Source: CAZPXF01 sp964590945
GTDB lineage: Bacteria > Bacillota > Clostridia > Lachnospirales > Lachnospiraceae
Assembly: GCA_964590945.1 (NCBI GenBank)
Contig: CAZPXF010000007.1
Span: 1-38,360 of the forward strand
Direction of reading: 5' to 3'
DNA: 38,360 bases
Positions 9,068-17,602 of this stretch are shown one piece after another. The notes beneath the pieces were generated by a model. It searched no databases, was not told the origin of the DNA, and saw nothing but the letters and a program-made list of their open reading frames with translations. The position numbers and the translations under genes were made by a program. Within the stretch, counting starts at the first letter, position 1. Every line of letters starts with the position of its first letter.

Positions 9068-10357
9068 TTACATGTCTGCTGACGCAAGCGCCTGCGCGAG
9101 ATCCGCAATCAGATCCTCCTTATCCTCCAGACCGCAGGAAATACGGATGAGCCCCGCCGGGACGCCTGCTGCGATCAGCTGTTCCTCGTTCATCTGACGG
9201 TGGGTAGATGTTGCCGGATTGAGACAGCAGGTTCTTGCATCCGCCACATGTGTCTCAATCGCCGCAAGCTTCAGATTCTTCATGAAAGCTTCCGCCGCTT
9301 TTCGCCCTCCCTTGAGCTCAAAGGATACGACTCCGCAGCCGCCATTTGGCATATATTTCTGCGCCACCTCATAATACGGATCGCTCTTAAGACCGGAATA
9401 GCTTACCGATGCAACCTGCGGCTGACTCTCAAGAAATTCCGCCACCGCCTGTCCGTTCTCTACATGGCGCGGCATACGTACGTGCAGGGATTCAAGGCCA
9501 AGATTCAGCAGAAATGCATTCTGCGGCGACTGGATGCTTCCGAAGTCACGCATCAGCTGCGAGGTCGCTTTTGTGATAAATGCCCCCTCTTTGCCGAACT
9601 TCTCTGCATATGTTATTCCATGATAGGATTCATCCGGGGTGCAAAGTCCCGGGAACTTCTCTGCGTGCGCCATCCAGTCAAACTTGCCGGAATCTACGAT
9701 CGCCCCGCCTACTGCGGCGCCGTGCCCGTCCATATATTTTGTTGTGGAATGCGTCACGATATCTGCTCCCCACTCGATCGGACGGCAGTTCACCGGCGTA
9801 GGGAATGTGTTATCTACGATCAGCGGAACTCCATGCGCATGTGCCGCCTCAGCAAACTTCTCGATGTCCAGTACAGTAAGCGCCGGGTTGGCGATCGTCT
9901 CTCCGAACACAGCTCTTGTATTGTCCAGAAACGCAGCGTCAAGCTCATCCGCCGTGCAGTCCGGTGAAACAAACGTCACATCGATCCCCATCTTTGCCAT
10001 TGTGACAGAGATCAGGTTGAAGGTTCCTCCGTAAATAGAGGATGAAGCGACGATATGGCTTCCGCACTCGCAGATATTAAAAAGCGCAAAGAAATTCGCC
10101 GCCTGCCCGGATGACGTCAGCATGGCAGCCGTACCGCCCTCAAGCGCCGCAATTTTGGCTGCAACATGATCGTTGGTCGGATTCTGAAGTCTGGTATAGA
10201 AATAACCCGAAGCCTCCAGATCGAATAATTGTCCCATCGCTTCGCTTGTATCATATTTAAACGTTGTGGACTGGATGATCGGAATCTGACGTGGTTCTCC
10301 GTTTCCAGGCGTATATCCCGCCTGCACACATTTCGTATTGATCTTATAATCGCTCAT
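9068..10357 (-). CDS. O-acetylhomoserine sulfhydrylase (aminocarboxypropyltransferase)
   Basis: 429 aa, matching the long Met17/MetY-type members of the Cys/Met-metabolism PLP enzymes. These make homocysteine (or methionine) from O-acetylhomoserine and sulfide (or methanethiol) in the cytoplasm. Visible are TCVQAGYTPGNGEPR-like N-terminal residues, TSSGQAA for phosphate binding, VDNTFPTP, and the PLP lysine in HSTTKYMDGHG (K207). The C-terminal TCCLNPATSTHRQM segment is typical of the sulfhydrylase branch. GGGAGG precedes the ATG by a few bases. It has its own promoter (10421-10449). No S-box or other leader element is seen. A second, shorter PLP enzyme of the same superfamily is at 37033-38214. 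Confidence 0.93.
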   Translation of the reverse strand: MSDYKINTKCVQAGYTPGNGEPRQIPIIQSTTFKYDTSEAMGQLFDLEASGYFYTRLQNPTNDHVAAKIAALEGGTAAMLTSSGQAANFFALFNICECGSHIVASSSIYGGTFNLISVTMAKMGIDVTFVSPDCTADELDAAFLDNTRAVFGETIANPALTVLDIEKFAEAAHAHGVPLIVDNTFPTPVNCRPIEWGADIVTHSTTKYMDGHGAAVGGAIVDSGKFDWMAHAEKFPGLCTPDESYHGITYAEKFGKEGAFITKATSQLMRDFGSIQSPQNAFLLNLGLESLHVRMPRHVENGQAVAEFLESQPQVASVSYSGLKSDPYYEVAQKYMPNGGCGVVSFELKGGRKAAEAFMKNLKLAAIETHVADARTCCLNPATSTHRQMNEEQLIAAGVPAGLIRISCGLEDKEDLIADLAQALASADM

Positions 10358-10420
10358 AGTTTCCCTCCCAAAAATTTTTCATTCGCTATACGGAAATATT
10401 ATTACTTCGTATATTTTTTT

Positions 10421-10449
10421 ATTATATCATGCATCCCTTATTATTTCAC
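10421..10449 (-). promoter_or_regulatory. Promoter of the O-acetylhomoserine sulfhydrylase gene
   Basis: Minus strand TATAAT (10426-10421) with GTGAAA (10449-10444) at 17 bases. The -35 lies just beyond the chromate-transporter stop codon. Confidence 0.5.
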
Positions 10450-10452
10450 CAT

Positions 10453-11043
10453 TTAAAATCCGTTTATCCCTCCCATATATCCGCATGCAATGCCAAGGAT
10501 CCCGCTCACACATATGATAATGACCGGATGCAGCTTCCTGTAAGACATGCCCATCGCCGCAAGCAGAATAACAAGCATGGACAGATTCTGCTTCGCTGCC
10601 ATCTGACGGAAGAATCCCCGAAAGCTTTCCAACTGCACCGTAAAGACGCTGCTTCCTACGGAGAAAACCGCGGCTCCGATAAGGCCTGCCACTGCCGGAC
10701 GTATGCCCGCAAGGCATCCATTTACAACACGGTTCCTTTGAAATTTCTCATAACATTTCGCAAGAATCAGTATGATTACAAAGGATGGAACGACAATTCC
10801 CAGCGTTGCGCAAAACGCCCCGGGAAAACCGCCCGTCCTCTGCCCGATATATGTTGAAAGATTTACCGCCAGCGGTCCCGGCGTGCTTTCGCTTACGGCT
10901 ATGAAATCCACCAGTTGCCGCCTTGTCAGCCAGCCATGCCGAAGAACGGTCGATTCGATCAGCGGAAGCATCGCATACCCTCCGCCGAAGGTAAATGCGC
11001 CTATTTTCATAAATTCCAAAAAAAGCTGCAGATACACCATCAT
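10453..11043 (-). CDS. Chromate transporter, second CHR half
   Basis: 196 aa, one CHR domain with the family's FTFGGGYAMLPLIES segment near the N-terminus and STPGPLAVNLSTYIG (about residues 53-67), plus roughly six hydrophobic segments. Short-chain CHR proteins work as pairs and carry chromate or related oxyanions, or have unknown physiological substrates. The ATG at 11043 overlaps the stop of the upstream CHR gene by four bases (ATGA) and has AGGAGG 8 bases upstream. In the same frame the open reading frame continues upstream to 11472, but that part is out of frame with real coding sequence. Confidence 0.9.
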   Translation of the reverse strand: MMVYLQLFLEFMKIGAFTFGGGYAMLPLIESTVLRHGWLTRRQLVDFIAVSESTPGPLAVNLSTYIGQRTGGFPGAFCATLGIVVPSFVIILILAKCYEKFQRNRVVNGCLAGIRPAVAGLIGAAVFSVGSSVFTVQLESFRGFFRQMAAKQNLSMLVILLAAMGMSYRKLHPVIIICVSGILGIACGYMGGINGF

Positions 11044-11573
11044 CGTCCGCTCCTCCTTTTCACACACGAATACAGAAATCCCGCCAATGCGCAGAACAGC
11101 AGGATCAGTATCGTACTGATATGAAAAAATGCGGATGAAATAAAAGCGGCCAATATGATCAGACAGGAAAAGATCGTCCTCCTGTTTTGCCCGAGAAGAG
11201 ACAGGAGCGCATGTATGATCAGCGCAAGTACCCCTGCACGGATTCCCGCAAAAGCATACCTTATGACAGGAAGGTTCTCGATCATCTCCAATACATTTGC
11301 CAATATAAGAATGATCAGAAAGGATGGCAGAACCACGCCAGATGTTGCGGCTGCCGCCCCTGGCGTCCCCGACACCCTGCTGCCGACAAAGGTTGCCATA
11401 TTGACAGCAAGCGGACCGGGCGTGGACTCTGCGACAGCTATGATATCCAGCATCTCCTCTGCTGTAATCCACCGCTTCGATTCGACCACCTCGCGCTGGA
11501 TCAGCGGGATCATAGCATATCCGCCGCCGAACGTAAATAATCCGATTTTAAAAAAGGTAATAAAAAGATCCAT
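11040..11573 (-). CDS. Chromate transporter, first CHR half
   Basis: 177 aa, one CHR domain: FKIGLFTFGGGYAMIPLIQ at the start, the ESTPGPLAVNMATFVG signature in the first third, and about five to six hydrophobic segments. It is the upstream member of a tandem short-chain CHR pair; the two resemble each other throughout and overlap by four bases, so a heterodimer is likely. Promoter at 11603-11631. AGGAG lies 10 bases before the ATG. Confidence 0.9.
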   Translation of the reverse strand: MDLFITFFKIGLFTFGGGYAMIPLIQREVVESKRWITAEEMLDIIAVAESTPGPLAVNMATFVGSRVSGTPGAAAATSGVVLPSFLIILILANVLEMIENLPVIRYAFAGIRAGVLALIIHALLSLLGQNRRTIFSCLIILAAFISSAFFHISTILILLFCALAGFLYSCVKRRSGR

Positions 11574-11602
11574 CTTTCAAAAGCTCCTACTTTGATGTCC
11601 AA

Positions 11603-11631
11603 TATATACCATATCTCACACAATATTTCAA
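11603..11631 (-). promoter_or_regulatory. Promoter of the chromate-transporter pair
   Basis: Minus strand TTGAAA (11631-11626), 17-base spacer, TATATA (11608-11603). Transcription start near 11596. Confidence 0.6.
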
Positions 11632-11682
11632 CATTTTATACAAACGAGATGGAGCCTCCTTTCGCATGTCTGGCAACAATAA

Positions 11683-11712
11683 GGCAGCGGAAACCTCACG
11701 GTTTCCGCTGCC
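11683..11712 (-). terminator. glgCD terminator
   Basis: GGCAGCGGAAACC (11683-11695) and GGTTTCCGCTGCC (11700-11712) form a perfect 13-bp stem with a 4-base loop. It lies about 18 bases after the glgD stop; the T-tract behind it on the minus strand is weak (TTATTGTTG). Confidence 0.65.
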
Positions 11713-11729
11713 CACATGCAAATTATAGA

Positions 11730-12878
11730 CTATACAGTCTGCCATTTCCCAATATAAACCGGATAGGAATCGCTTCCTTTCAGAGTCTTATCAGACGTAA
11801 TATGTACCTTCTTATCCGCGATCACATACTCAACGTCTGCTCCCTCTTCGATAACGCTATCCTGCATGATAACACAATTCTTAACCTTTGCGCCCTTCGC
11901 AATCTTAACGCCACGGAAGAGAATGGAATTCTCAACATCGCCCTCGATCACACAACCGTCAGCTACCATCACATTTTTAGCCGTCGCATCACCGATGTAT
12001 CTTGTCGGGTTATCGTCACGAACCTTTGTATGAATAGCGCTTCCGGAGAACAGAGCTTCCAGATTCTCATCCTTCAGAAGCTTCATATTTTCATCGAAAT
12101 AGCTCTGCAGGCTGCTGATTCTGGCGATATATCCGGTATACTCATATCCGCAGATCCGAAGTTCATTGATCTGAGGGATCAGAATATCTCTCTCAAGATA
12201 TATTCCGCCTCTCATGAAAGCCTCGTTAACCTTCTTGATCAGGAGTTCCCTGTCAATAACGTAGATATTCATACCGAAATTCTTAACGCCCTCTTCCATC
12301 TCATTGATATGTATATCCGTAATACGATTCTCATCATTGATATCGAAGGTGTAATACATACCTTTCTTGGTATCCTGCGCTTTGAATATACTCGCCGGAA
12401 GCTCTTCTTTTGAATAAAGAACGGTCACATCGGCTCCGCTCTCCGCATGAGCCTTGATTACCTTCTTAAAATCGATATTGTAGGCAATATTTGTATCGGA
12501 AAGTACGACATATTTCTCTTTCTGATTTCTGAGGAATCCGAGGATACCTTCTATCGACTCCACACGTCCGCCGCTGATCGAACTCATGGCCTTCTGCGCA
12601 TACGGAGGGAAAATATTCAGTCCGCCGCTCTTACGTGCGAGATCCCACTCACGACCGGATCCAAGATGATCCAAAAGAGAGAAATAATTCTTACGTACAA
12701 GAATGGAGATATTATCAATACCGCTGTTGACCATACTTGAAAGAATAAAGTCGATCAGACGATAACGGCTTGCAAATGGAATGGAAGCCATAAGTCTCTC
12801 ACTAACAAGTTCCGGTACCAGTTCATCAAAAATATTCGGGAAAACAATACCCAGTGCTTTAGCATCTCCGCTTACCAT
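11730..12878 (-). CDS. glgD: GlgD, regulatory/non-catalytic ADP-glucose pyrophosphorylase subunit
   Basis: 382 aa. It resembles GlgC along its length (nucleotidyl-transferase fold, then a left-handed beta-helix of hexapeptide repeats) but lacks the N-terminal GGxGxRL nucleotide-binding loop, reading instead [37 protein letters not shown]. This is the form known in Firmicutes, where GlgD associates with GlgC and changes its kinetics. Its start overlaps the glgC stop by seven bases, so the two are co-translated. It is the last gene of the unit. Confidence 0.95.
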   Translation of the reverse strand: MVSGDAKALGIVFPNIFDELVPELVSERLMASIPFASRYRLIDFILSSMVNSGIDNISILVRKNYFSLLDHLGSGREWDLARKSGGLNIFPPYAQKAMSSISGGRVESIEGILGFLRNQKEKYVVLSDTNIAYNIDFKKVIKAHAESGADVTVLYSKEELPASIFKAQDTKKGMYYTFDINDENRITDIHINEMEEGVKNFGMNIYVIDRELLIKKVNEAFMRGGIYLERDILIPQINELRICGYEYTGYIARISSLQSYFDENMKLLKDENLEALFSGSAIHTKVRDDNPTRYIGDATAKNVMVADGCVIEGDVENSILFRGVKIAKGAKVKNCVIMQDSVIEEGADVEYVIADKKVHITSDKTLKGSDSYPVYIGKWQTV

Positions 12879-14080
12879 TGCTCCTCACCATCCTTTACAT
12901 TCTCACTAACCATCGCATTCGGCCCGATCTTAGCAGCGCTTCCGATATAAACGCCGGATCCTACCGTTGCAACACCCTTTTCTTCTTCTGTCGGCATTGC
13001 GCCTACAACTGCATTCTCGCCGATAACAACATTCTCAGCGATAATACAATGCTTAACAACAGCGCCAGCCTTAATAAGCGATCCGCCCATGATAACGGCG
13101 TCCTCAACAACTGCGCCCTCTTCAACCTTAACGCCTGAGAACAGAATGGAATGCGTAACCTCACCGGAGATCTTACAACCATCTGTAATCATGGAATTCT
13201 TAACAACTGCTCCTTCATTGATCTTATGGCCTGTCATACCGCTGTTGCGGCTGTAGATCTTCCAGTTCTTATCGAACAGGTCGATTCCGCTGTGTTCCGG
13301 ATCCAAAACCTCCATGTTAGCTTCCCACAGTGAAGAGATCGTTCCAACGTCCTTCCAGTATCCCTCAAAATGATATGCATACATCTTGCGGTTGTCACGG
13401 AGAAGGCTCGGAATGATATCATTTCCAAAGTCGTTGGATGACTCCGGATTCTCCTCATCCTCAATCAGATATCTCTTTAAAATATCCCAGTTAAAGATGT
13501 AAATACCCATAGAAGCAAGGTTGGATTTCGGATTCTTCGGTTTCTCCTGGAACTCTGTGATCTTATCATTCTCATCTGCAACCATCAGTCCGAAACGCGG
13601 AGCCTCTTCCCACGGAACCTCCATTACAGCTACGCTGAATTCAGCGCCTTTTTCCTTGTGGAAACGAAGGAAATCACTGTAGTCCTGCTTACAGATCTGG
13701 TCTCCGGAAAGAATAATAACATATTCCGGATCATATCCCTCGATGAATGTAAGATGTTGATAAATCGCGTTCGCAGTTCCCTTGAACCAGTCAGATCCTG
13801 ATGCTCTCTGATATGGCGGGAGTACATGTACTCCTCCGTGAAGGCGGTCAAGATCCCATGGCTGTCCATTGCCAATGTACTCATTCAGTACAAGCGGCTG
13901 ATACTGAGTCAGAATTCCGACAGTATCAATCCCTGAGTTCACGCAGTTAGAAAGCGGAAAATCGATAATACGATATTTACCGCCAAATGGAACTGCCGGT
14001 TTCGCCAGCTTCTGAGTCAGCGCATAAAGACGCGAACCCTGTCCGCCGGCAAGAATCATAGCAACTATTTCTTTGCCCAT
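12872..14080 (-). CDS. glgC: Glucose-1-phosphate adenylyltransferase (ADP-glucose pyrophosphorylase)
   Basis: 402 aa; makes ADP-glucose from glucose-1-phosphate and ATP, the committed step of glycogen synthesis. Visible are the nucleotide loop [21 protein letters not shown] (residues 8-28), the [12 protein letters not shown] segment, the [14 protein letters not shown] site with catalytic aspartate, FQEKPKNP, and a C-terminal beta-helix rich in hexapeptide repeats. AGGAGG lies about 10 bases upstream. The promoter at 14150-14178 is strong. No other glg genes (glgA, glgB, glgP) are in the window. Confidence 0.97.
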   Translation of the reverse strand: MGKEIVAMILAGGQGSRLYALTQKLAKPAVPFGGKYRIIDFPLSNCVNSGIDTVGILTQYQPLVLNEYIGNGQPWDLDRLHGGVHVLPPYQRASGSDWFKGTANAIYQHLTFIEGYDPEYVIILSGDQICKQDYSDFLRFHKEKGAEFSVAVMEVPWEEAPRFGLMVADENDKITEFQEKPKNPKSNLASMGIYIFNWDILKRYLIEDEENPESSNDFGNDIIPSLLRDNRKMYAYHFEGYWKDVGTISSLWEANMEVLDPEHSGIDLFDKNWKIYSRNSGMTGHKINEGAVVKNSMITDGCKISGEVTHSILFSGVKVEEGAVVEDAVIMGGSLIKAGAVVKHCIIAENVVIGENAVVGAMPTEEEKGVATVGSGVYIGSAAKIGPNAMVSENVKDGEEQW

Positions 14081-14149
14081 TTTAATTATATCCTCCTCTG
14101 GTTATTACTATCACCGCCGGATGACGGCGGAAAATTAACATCTGTCTCT

Positions 14150-14178
14150 ATTATAAAGCATTCCTTGCTTTTCATCAA
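14150..14178 (-). promoter_or_regulatory. glgCD promoter
   Basis: Minus strand TTGATG (14178-14173), 17-base spacer, perfect TATAAT (14155-14150). The leader contains a small CCGCC/GGCGG hairpin (14114-14130) of unknown relevance. Confidence 0.75.
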
Positions 14179-14295
14179 TGTTAAGATGCTAATTTTTACG
14201 ACATTTTTACCAATTTATTCCTGCTTTTCTCTCTTTCTTACTGCATTTTTACCAGATTCCGCCGTGCGCTCTCATGAGAATCTTCTTATCCTGTG

Positions 14296-15153
14296 TCAGT
14301 TTACAACAACTGCCGAGCCAAGCGTCCCCGGGCCGACGTGACAGCAAATATTCAGCGGCAGCTTGGCCAGACGGATCTTAATCCCCGGAAAGAGCGTCTG
14401 AAAATGCTCCGCCCATTCAAGCATCTCCTGCTCCGCACAGCCATGTCCGACATAGACCTCCACGCGCTCTTCCCCGTACTGCTCAGCCAGTTCTTTATAG
14501 TCGCGGACGATCGCTTCCTCGATCGATTTTTTGGCCTTCCGGCGTCCGCGCACCTTTGCATACGGCTCCAGCATACCGCCTTTGATCTGAATGACGGGTT
14601 TGATATTTAAGATCTCCCCGGCAAAGGCTTCGATACCGCTGAGCCGCCCGCTCTTGCGCAGATATTTCAGGGATTCCACCGTAATATAGATGGACGCCGC
14701 AAGATCCGTTTCCTTCAGTCTTTCCAGGACCGCCTCCGCGGATAATCCCTCATCCACAAGCTGCTTTGCCTTGATCGCGCTGCCCGCCTGTGTCACGGAA
14801 ATTCTCGGACTGCTTACAACAAACACACGTCCCTCGTAGTCCTCGCTGAGCATGACAGCTGTTGCGCAGCTGCTGCTGAGAGCCCTGGACATCGGGATGT
14901 ATATGACCTGGTCATAGTCTTCGAGAAGCCGATCCCAGAGACTCAGAAGATCCGGGATAGCCGGCTGCGAGGTGCTGACCTCCACTCCCCTGATCAGATT
15001 ATCATAAAATTCTTCATCTGACAGTGTGACGCCTTCTATACATTCTTTCCCACCGACATAGAAAACCATTGGCAGCATATAAATGCCGTACTCCTTCGCC
15101 TCCTGCTGTGAAAGGCCGCATGCGCTGTCCGTTGCTACTGCTATTCTCCCCAT
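14296..15153 (-). CDS. DegV family fatty-acid-binding protein
   Basis: 285 aa, full length for the family. The start IAVATDSACGLS and the VSTSQPAIPDLL segment (about residues 59-70) carry the conserved serines that bind the carboxylate of a fatty acid. ALSSSCATA and SLKYLRKSGRLSG are also typical. In Firmicutes these proteins (FakB) bind fatty acids that FakA phosphorylates for lipid synthesis; no FakA gene is present here. It lies 92 bases downstream of the Nif11-like gene and probably belongs to the nth transcription unit. Two to three DegV paralogues per genome are common, so the exact ligand is not predictable. Confidence 0.93.
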   Translation of the reverse strand: MGRIAVATDSACGLSQQEAKEYGIYMLPMVFYVGGKECIEGVTLSDEEFYDNLIRGVEVSTSQPAIPDLLSLWDRLLEDYDQVIYIPMSRALSSSCATAVMLSEDYEGRVFVVSSPRISVTQAGSAIKAKQLVDEGLSAEAVLERLKETDLAASIYITVESLKYLRKSGRLSGIEAFAGEILNIKPVIQIKGGMLEPYAKVRGRRKAKKSIEEAIVRDYKELAEQYGEERVEVYVGHGCAEQEMLEWAEHFQTLFPGIKIRLAKLPLNICCHVGPGTLGSAVVVN

Positions 15154-15245
15154 TTATTTCCTCTCCTTGTCCGCTTATACATATGTGACCTATTGTAGCA
15201 CTACTGTTTTCCCTTTGCAAACGTTTTCCTTATCGTCCGCCGCGG

Positions 15246-15551
15246 TCAGTCTCCGTCCCGTTCCGTAGTCTGTTCAAGTCCCGCAAAAAAGAGTTCATAA
15301 AAATCATCTTCGCCGTCCAGCTTCGGTGAATTCTCCCCTCCGCCGTTTGTACTGCGCTTCATCGCCGCATGAAATTCCTCCCCGGCGCAAATGACATCCA
15401 TCTCATACAGCTCATACCCTAATTCCCGGCACACCTTACAAAATGCGGCTAAGGGATCCGCCTCTTTCCTTGACGCAAGAAACATCTCCTTCCACTCCGG
15501 GTTCTTATTGGCCTTATGCTGCAGTTCATCCAACATTCCAACTACGTCCAT
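15246..15551 (-). CDS. Small protein with Nif11-like N-terminus
   Basis: 101 aa. Residues 1-55 follow the Nif11 pattern: a helical start, NPEWKEMFLASRKEADPL, then CRELGYELYEMD, close to the 'elGyefteeel' ending of that domain. After it comes KRSTNGGGENSPK and an acidic aromatic tail (DDFYELFFAGLEQ). Nif11-type leaders precede RiPP cores behind a glycine-glycine site, but no modification enzyme or transporter lies nearby, so a stand-alone role is as likely. The ATG at 15551 is one base after the nth stop and uses GGAAGGAG inside the end of nth, six bases away, so it is translationally tied to nth. I cannot name a function. Confidence 0.7.
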   Translation of the reverse strand: MDVVGMLDELQHKANKNPEWKEMFLASRKEADPLAAFCKVCRELGYELYEMDVICAGEEFHAAMKRSTNGGGENSPKLDGEDDFYELFFAGLEQTTERDGD

Positions 15552-15552
15552 G

Positions 15553-16188
15553 TTATACTCCTTCCTTTGCACAAATATCATTCAGACAGCATTTGTCACA
15601 ATATGGCTTCGTGCGTGCCGTACAGACCTCTCTTCCATGCCATACAAGCCTGTGACAGAAATCGTTCCCTTCCTCTGGCGGGACGATCTTCCACAACGCC
15701 ATCTCCACCTTCTTCGGATCCCTGATGCCGTCCACAAGCCCCATCCGGTTCGTCAGGCGGATGCAGTGCGTATCCGTCACAATCGCAGGCTCCCCAAAAA
15801 CATCGCCCATGATCAGATTCGCGCTCTTTCTGCCGACGCCGGGAAGCTTTAACAGCGCATGGAAATCCTTCGGCACCTTTCCGTCATACTCATCCCGCAG
15901 CATCTTCATGCATGCATGGATGTCGCGCGCCTTGCTCTTCCCCAATCCGCATGGACGCACGATCTTTTCGATATCCTCCGGGTCAGCTTCCGCCAAAGCA
16001 TTGATATCCGGATAAACTTCATATAATTTTCCGACAACAACATTGACCCGGGCGTCTGTACACTGAGCCGCAAGGCGGACGCTGACAAGCAGCTTCCAGG
16101 CCTCGTCGTAATCAAGGGAACAGTCCGCATCCGGGTATTCTTTTTTCAGCCTCTCAATAATTTCCAAAGCGAGTTCTTCTTTTGTCAT
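15553..16188 (-). CDS. nth: Endonuclease III (DNA glycosylase/AP lyase)
   Basis: 211 aa, exactly the E. coli Nth length. It removes oxidised pyrimidines and cleaves the abasic site in base-excision repair. The helix-hairpin-helix motif LPGVGRKSANLIMG carries the catalytic lysine, and VTDTHCIRLTNR carries the catalytic aspartate. The C-terminal [4Fe-4S] loop reads CTARTKPYCDKCCLNDIC, i.e. spacing 7-2-5 rather than the usual 6-2-5. The ATG at 16188 has GAGG 8 bases upstream; an in-frame ATG at 16206 has no good ribosome site. It heads the unit nth / Nif11-like / degV with a promoter at 16224-16252. Confidence 0.95.
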   Translation of the reverse strand: MTKEELALEIIERLKKEYPDADCSLDYDEAWKLLVSVRLAAQCTDARVNVVVGKLYEVYPDINALAEADPEDIEKIVRPCGLGKSKARDIHACMKMLRDEYDGKVPKDFHALLKLPGVGRKSANLIMGDVFGEPAIVTDTHCIRLTNRMGLVDGIRDPKKVEMALWKIVPPEEGNDFCHRLVWHGREVCTARTKPYCDKCCLNDICAKEGV

Positions 16189-16223
16189 TTCGCAAACCTC
16201 ATTCACTTTTGTACAATAGATTT

Positions 16224-16252
16224 ATTATAACATAAATGAGCCTGCATGAAAA
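16224..16252 (-). promoter_or_regulatory. Promoter of nth unit
   Basis: Minus strand extended -10 TGTTATAAT (hexamer 16229-16224), -35 TTTTCA (16252-16247) at 17 bases. It directly follows the stop codon of the upstream small gene. Confidence 0.55.
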
Positions 16253-16486
16253 TTATATATCTCTAAAATTTCCTGTTGCAAGAAGTACGTCCAGTTCATC
16301 GATCGACCTGCGCAGGCCTTCGGATACCCTCTTCAAATATTCTTTTATCATGCTGACCTGATATTTCAGATCCCTGTCTTCCTCCTCATCATATCCTTCC
16401 TGCACCCTGTCCAGAATATAAAGCAAGGCGTTCAGATCATATTCATTCTCCAGTAAATGATTCAAAAGGTCGTATAATTCTTCCAT
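16253..16486 (-). CDS. Small acidic helical protein, unknown function
   Basis: 77 aa from the ATG at 16486 (MEELYDLLNHLLENEYDLN), rich in Glu/Asp/Leu and predicted nearly all helical, with YDEEEDRDLKYQ in the middle. There is no signal peptide or membrane segment. The ribosome site is weak (GGTGGGA); an upstream in-frame ATG at 16540 would add 18 residues but sits beyond the predicted promoter, so it is rejected. It is divergently transcribed from the D-2-hydroxyacid dehydrogenase. I do not recognise the family. Confidence 0.65.
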   Translation of the reverse strand: MEELYDLLNHLLENEYDLNALLYILDRVQEGYDEEEDRDLKYQVSMIKEYLKRVSEGLRRSIDELDVLLATGNFRDI

Positions 16487-16519
16487 AATATCCCACCGTT
16501 CTCTGTATTGTATGCGATT

Positions 16520-16548
16520 ATTGTACACTCCATTTCGCATCTTGTCAT
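16520..16548 (-). promoter_or_regulatory. Promoter of the small acidic protein gene
   Basis: Minus strand ATGACA (16548-16543), 17-base spacer, TACAAT (16525-16520). Its -35 overlaps the -35 of the divergent plus-strand promoter. Confidence 0.5.
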
Positions 16549-16570
16549 GCAGTTTCTAATTGCATATAAT
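16542..16570 (+). promoter_or_regulatory. Promoter of the D-2-hydroxyacid dehydrogenase gene
   Basis: TTGTCA (16542-16547), 17-base spacer, perfect TATAAT (16565-16570); start near 16577, leader about 30 nt. Confidence 0.75.
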
Positions 16571-16606
16571 AATAATTAAGAAAAATACATGATTCGGAGG
16601 TACATT

Positions 16607-17551
16607 ATGAAACTTGTTTTTTTAGACCGTAAGACGATCGGCGACGATATTGATTTTTCCGGATTTGAAAGATTCGGAGACGTTACATATTATGATTATT
16701 CTGCGCCCGGGGAAATTCCGGAGCGGATAAAGGATGCGGACATTGTCATCACAAATAAAGTTCCGATCCGGGCGGATACAGTCGGAGACGCCGGAAATTT
16801 AAAGCTTGTCTGTGTTGCCGCCACCGGAACCAATAATATTGACAAAGAATATCTGGAAAAGCGCGGTATTGCCTGGAGAAATGTGGCCGGGTATTCGACG
16901 GAGACCGTGGCGCAGCATACATTTTCTCTTCTTTTCTATCTTCTGGAAAATATGAATTATTACGACCGGTATGTAAAGGATGGCAGATATGCAAATGACA
17001 GGATGTTCACACATTTTGAAAAGGTATTCCATGATCTTTCCGGCATGACATGGGGAATCATCGGACTTGGAGCCATCGGGCGGCGCGTGGCGGGAATCGC
17101 AGAGGCTTTTGGGTGTAAGGTCATCTATTATTCCACGAGCGGAAGGAACCACAATTCCGACTATGAGGAGGTTGACCTTGACACGCTCCTTGGCTCATCG
17201 GACATCGTCTCGATCCACGCTCCTCTGACGCCTGAAACGGAAAATCTGATCGACCGGGCCGCGCTTCAGAAAATGAAAAAAAGCGCGCTCCTCATCAATG
17301 TCGGACGAGGCCCGATCCTTGTCGAGCAGGATCTTTATGATGCGCTTGTAAATGATGAAATCGCCGGGGCCGGACTGGACGTCCTTGTCAAAGAACCGAT
17401 AGATGCAGACAATCCGCTTCTTCAGATCCAGGACAGCGGGAAGCTTATCATAACGCCCCATATCGCGTGGGCGAGCCACGAGGCCCGCACCAGACTGATG
17501 GGTATTATCGCATCCCAGATTCAGGAATTTATCGAAAGCCAAAGCAACTGA
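16607..17551 (+). CDS. D-isomer-specific 2-hydroxyacid dehydrogenase
   Basis: 314 aa. The NAD-binding motif is GLGAIGRRVAG (about residues 152-162). The catalytic set is arginine in INVGRGPIL, glutamate in LDVLVKEP and histidine in TPHIAWAS, the standard Arg-Glu-His arrangement of the family. The N-terminal half (TNKVPIRADTV, VAATGTNNID) matches glycerate/hydroxypyruvate-type members, so hydroxypyruvate or a similar 2-keto acid is the likely substrate, but this cannot be fixed by sequence. GGAGG lies 6 bases before the ATG at 16607. It is a single-gene unit with its own promoter and terminator. Confidence 0.93.
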   Translation: MKLVFLDRKTIGDDIDFSGFERFGDVTYYDYSAPGEIPERIKDADIVITNKVPIRADTVGDAGNLKLVCVAATGTNNIDKEYLEKRGIAWRNVAGYSTETVAQHTFSLLFYLLENMNYYDRYVKDGRYANDRMFTHFEKVFHDLSGMTWGIIGLGAIGRRVAGIAEAFGCKVIYYSTSGRNHNSDYEEVDLDTLLGSSDIVSIHAPLTPETENLIDRAALQKMKKSALLINVGRGPILVEQDLYDALVNDEIAGAGLDVLVKEPIDADNPLLQIQDSGKLIITPHIAWASHEARTRLMGIIASQIQEFIESQSN

Positions 17552-17558
17552 TACGACC

Positions 17559-17602
17559 AGAGGCAGCATGACCGGTACCGGCCGCGCTGCCTCTCTTTAT
17601 TT
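17559..17602 (+). terminator. Terminator after the hydroxyacid dehydrogenase gene
   Basis: AGAGGCAGC (17559-17567) pairs with GCTGCCTCT (17586-17594), with CCGGTACCGG inside; the plus strand continues CTTTATTTCTTTTT. Its T-run overlaps the stop codon of the convergent minus-strand gene. Confidence 0.75.

Noticed and set aside
11041..11472. Upstream in-frame extension of the second chromate-transporter gene to a 339-aa protein
   Set aside because: The extension overlaps the first CHR gene in another frame, has no CHR-like sequence, and a good ribosome site lies just before the ATG at 11043.
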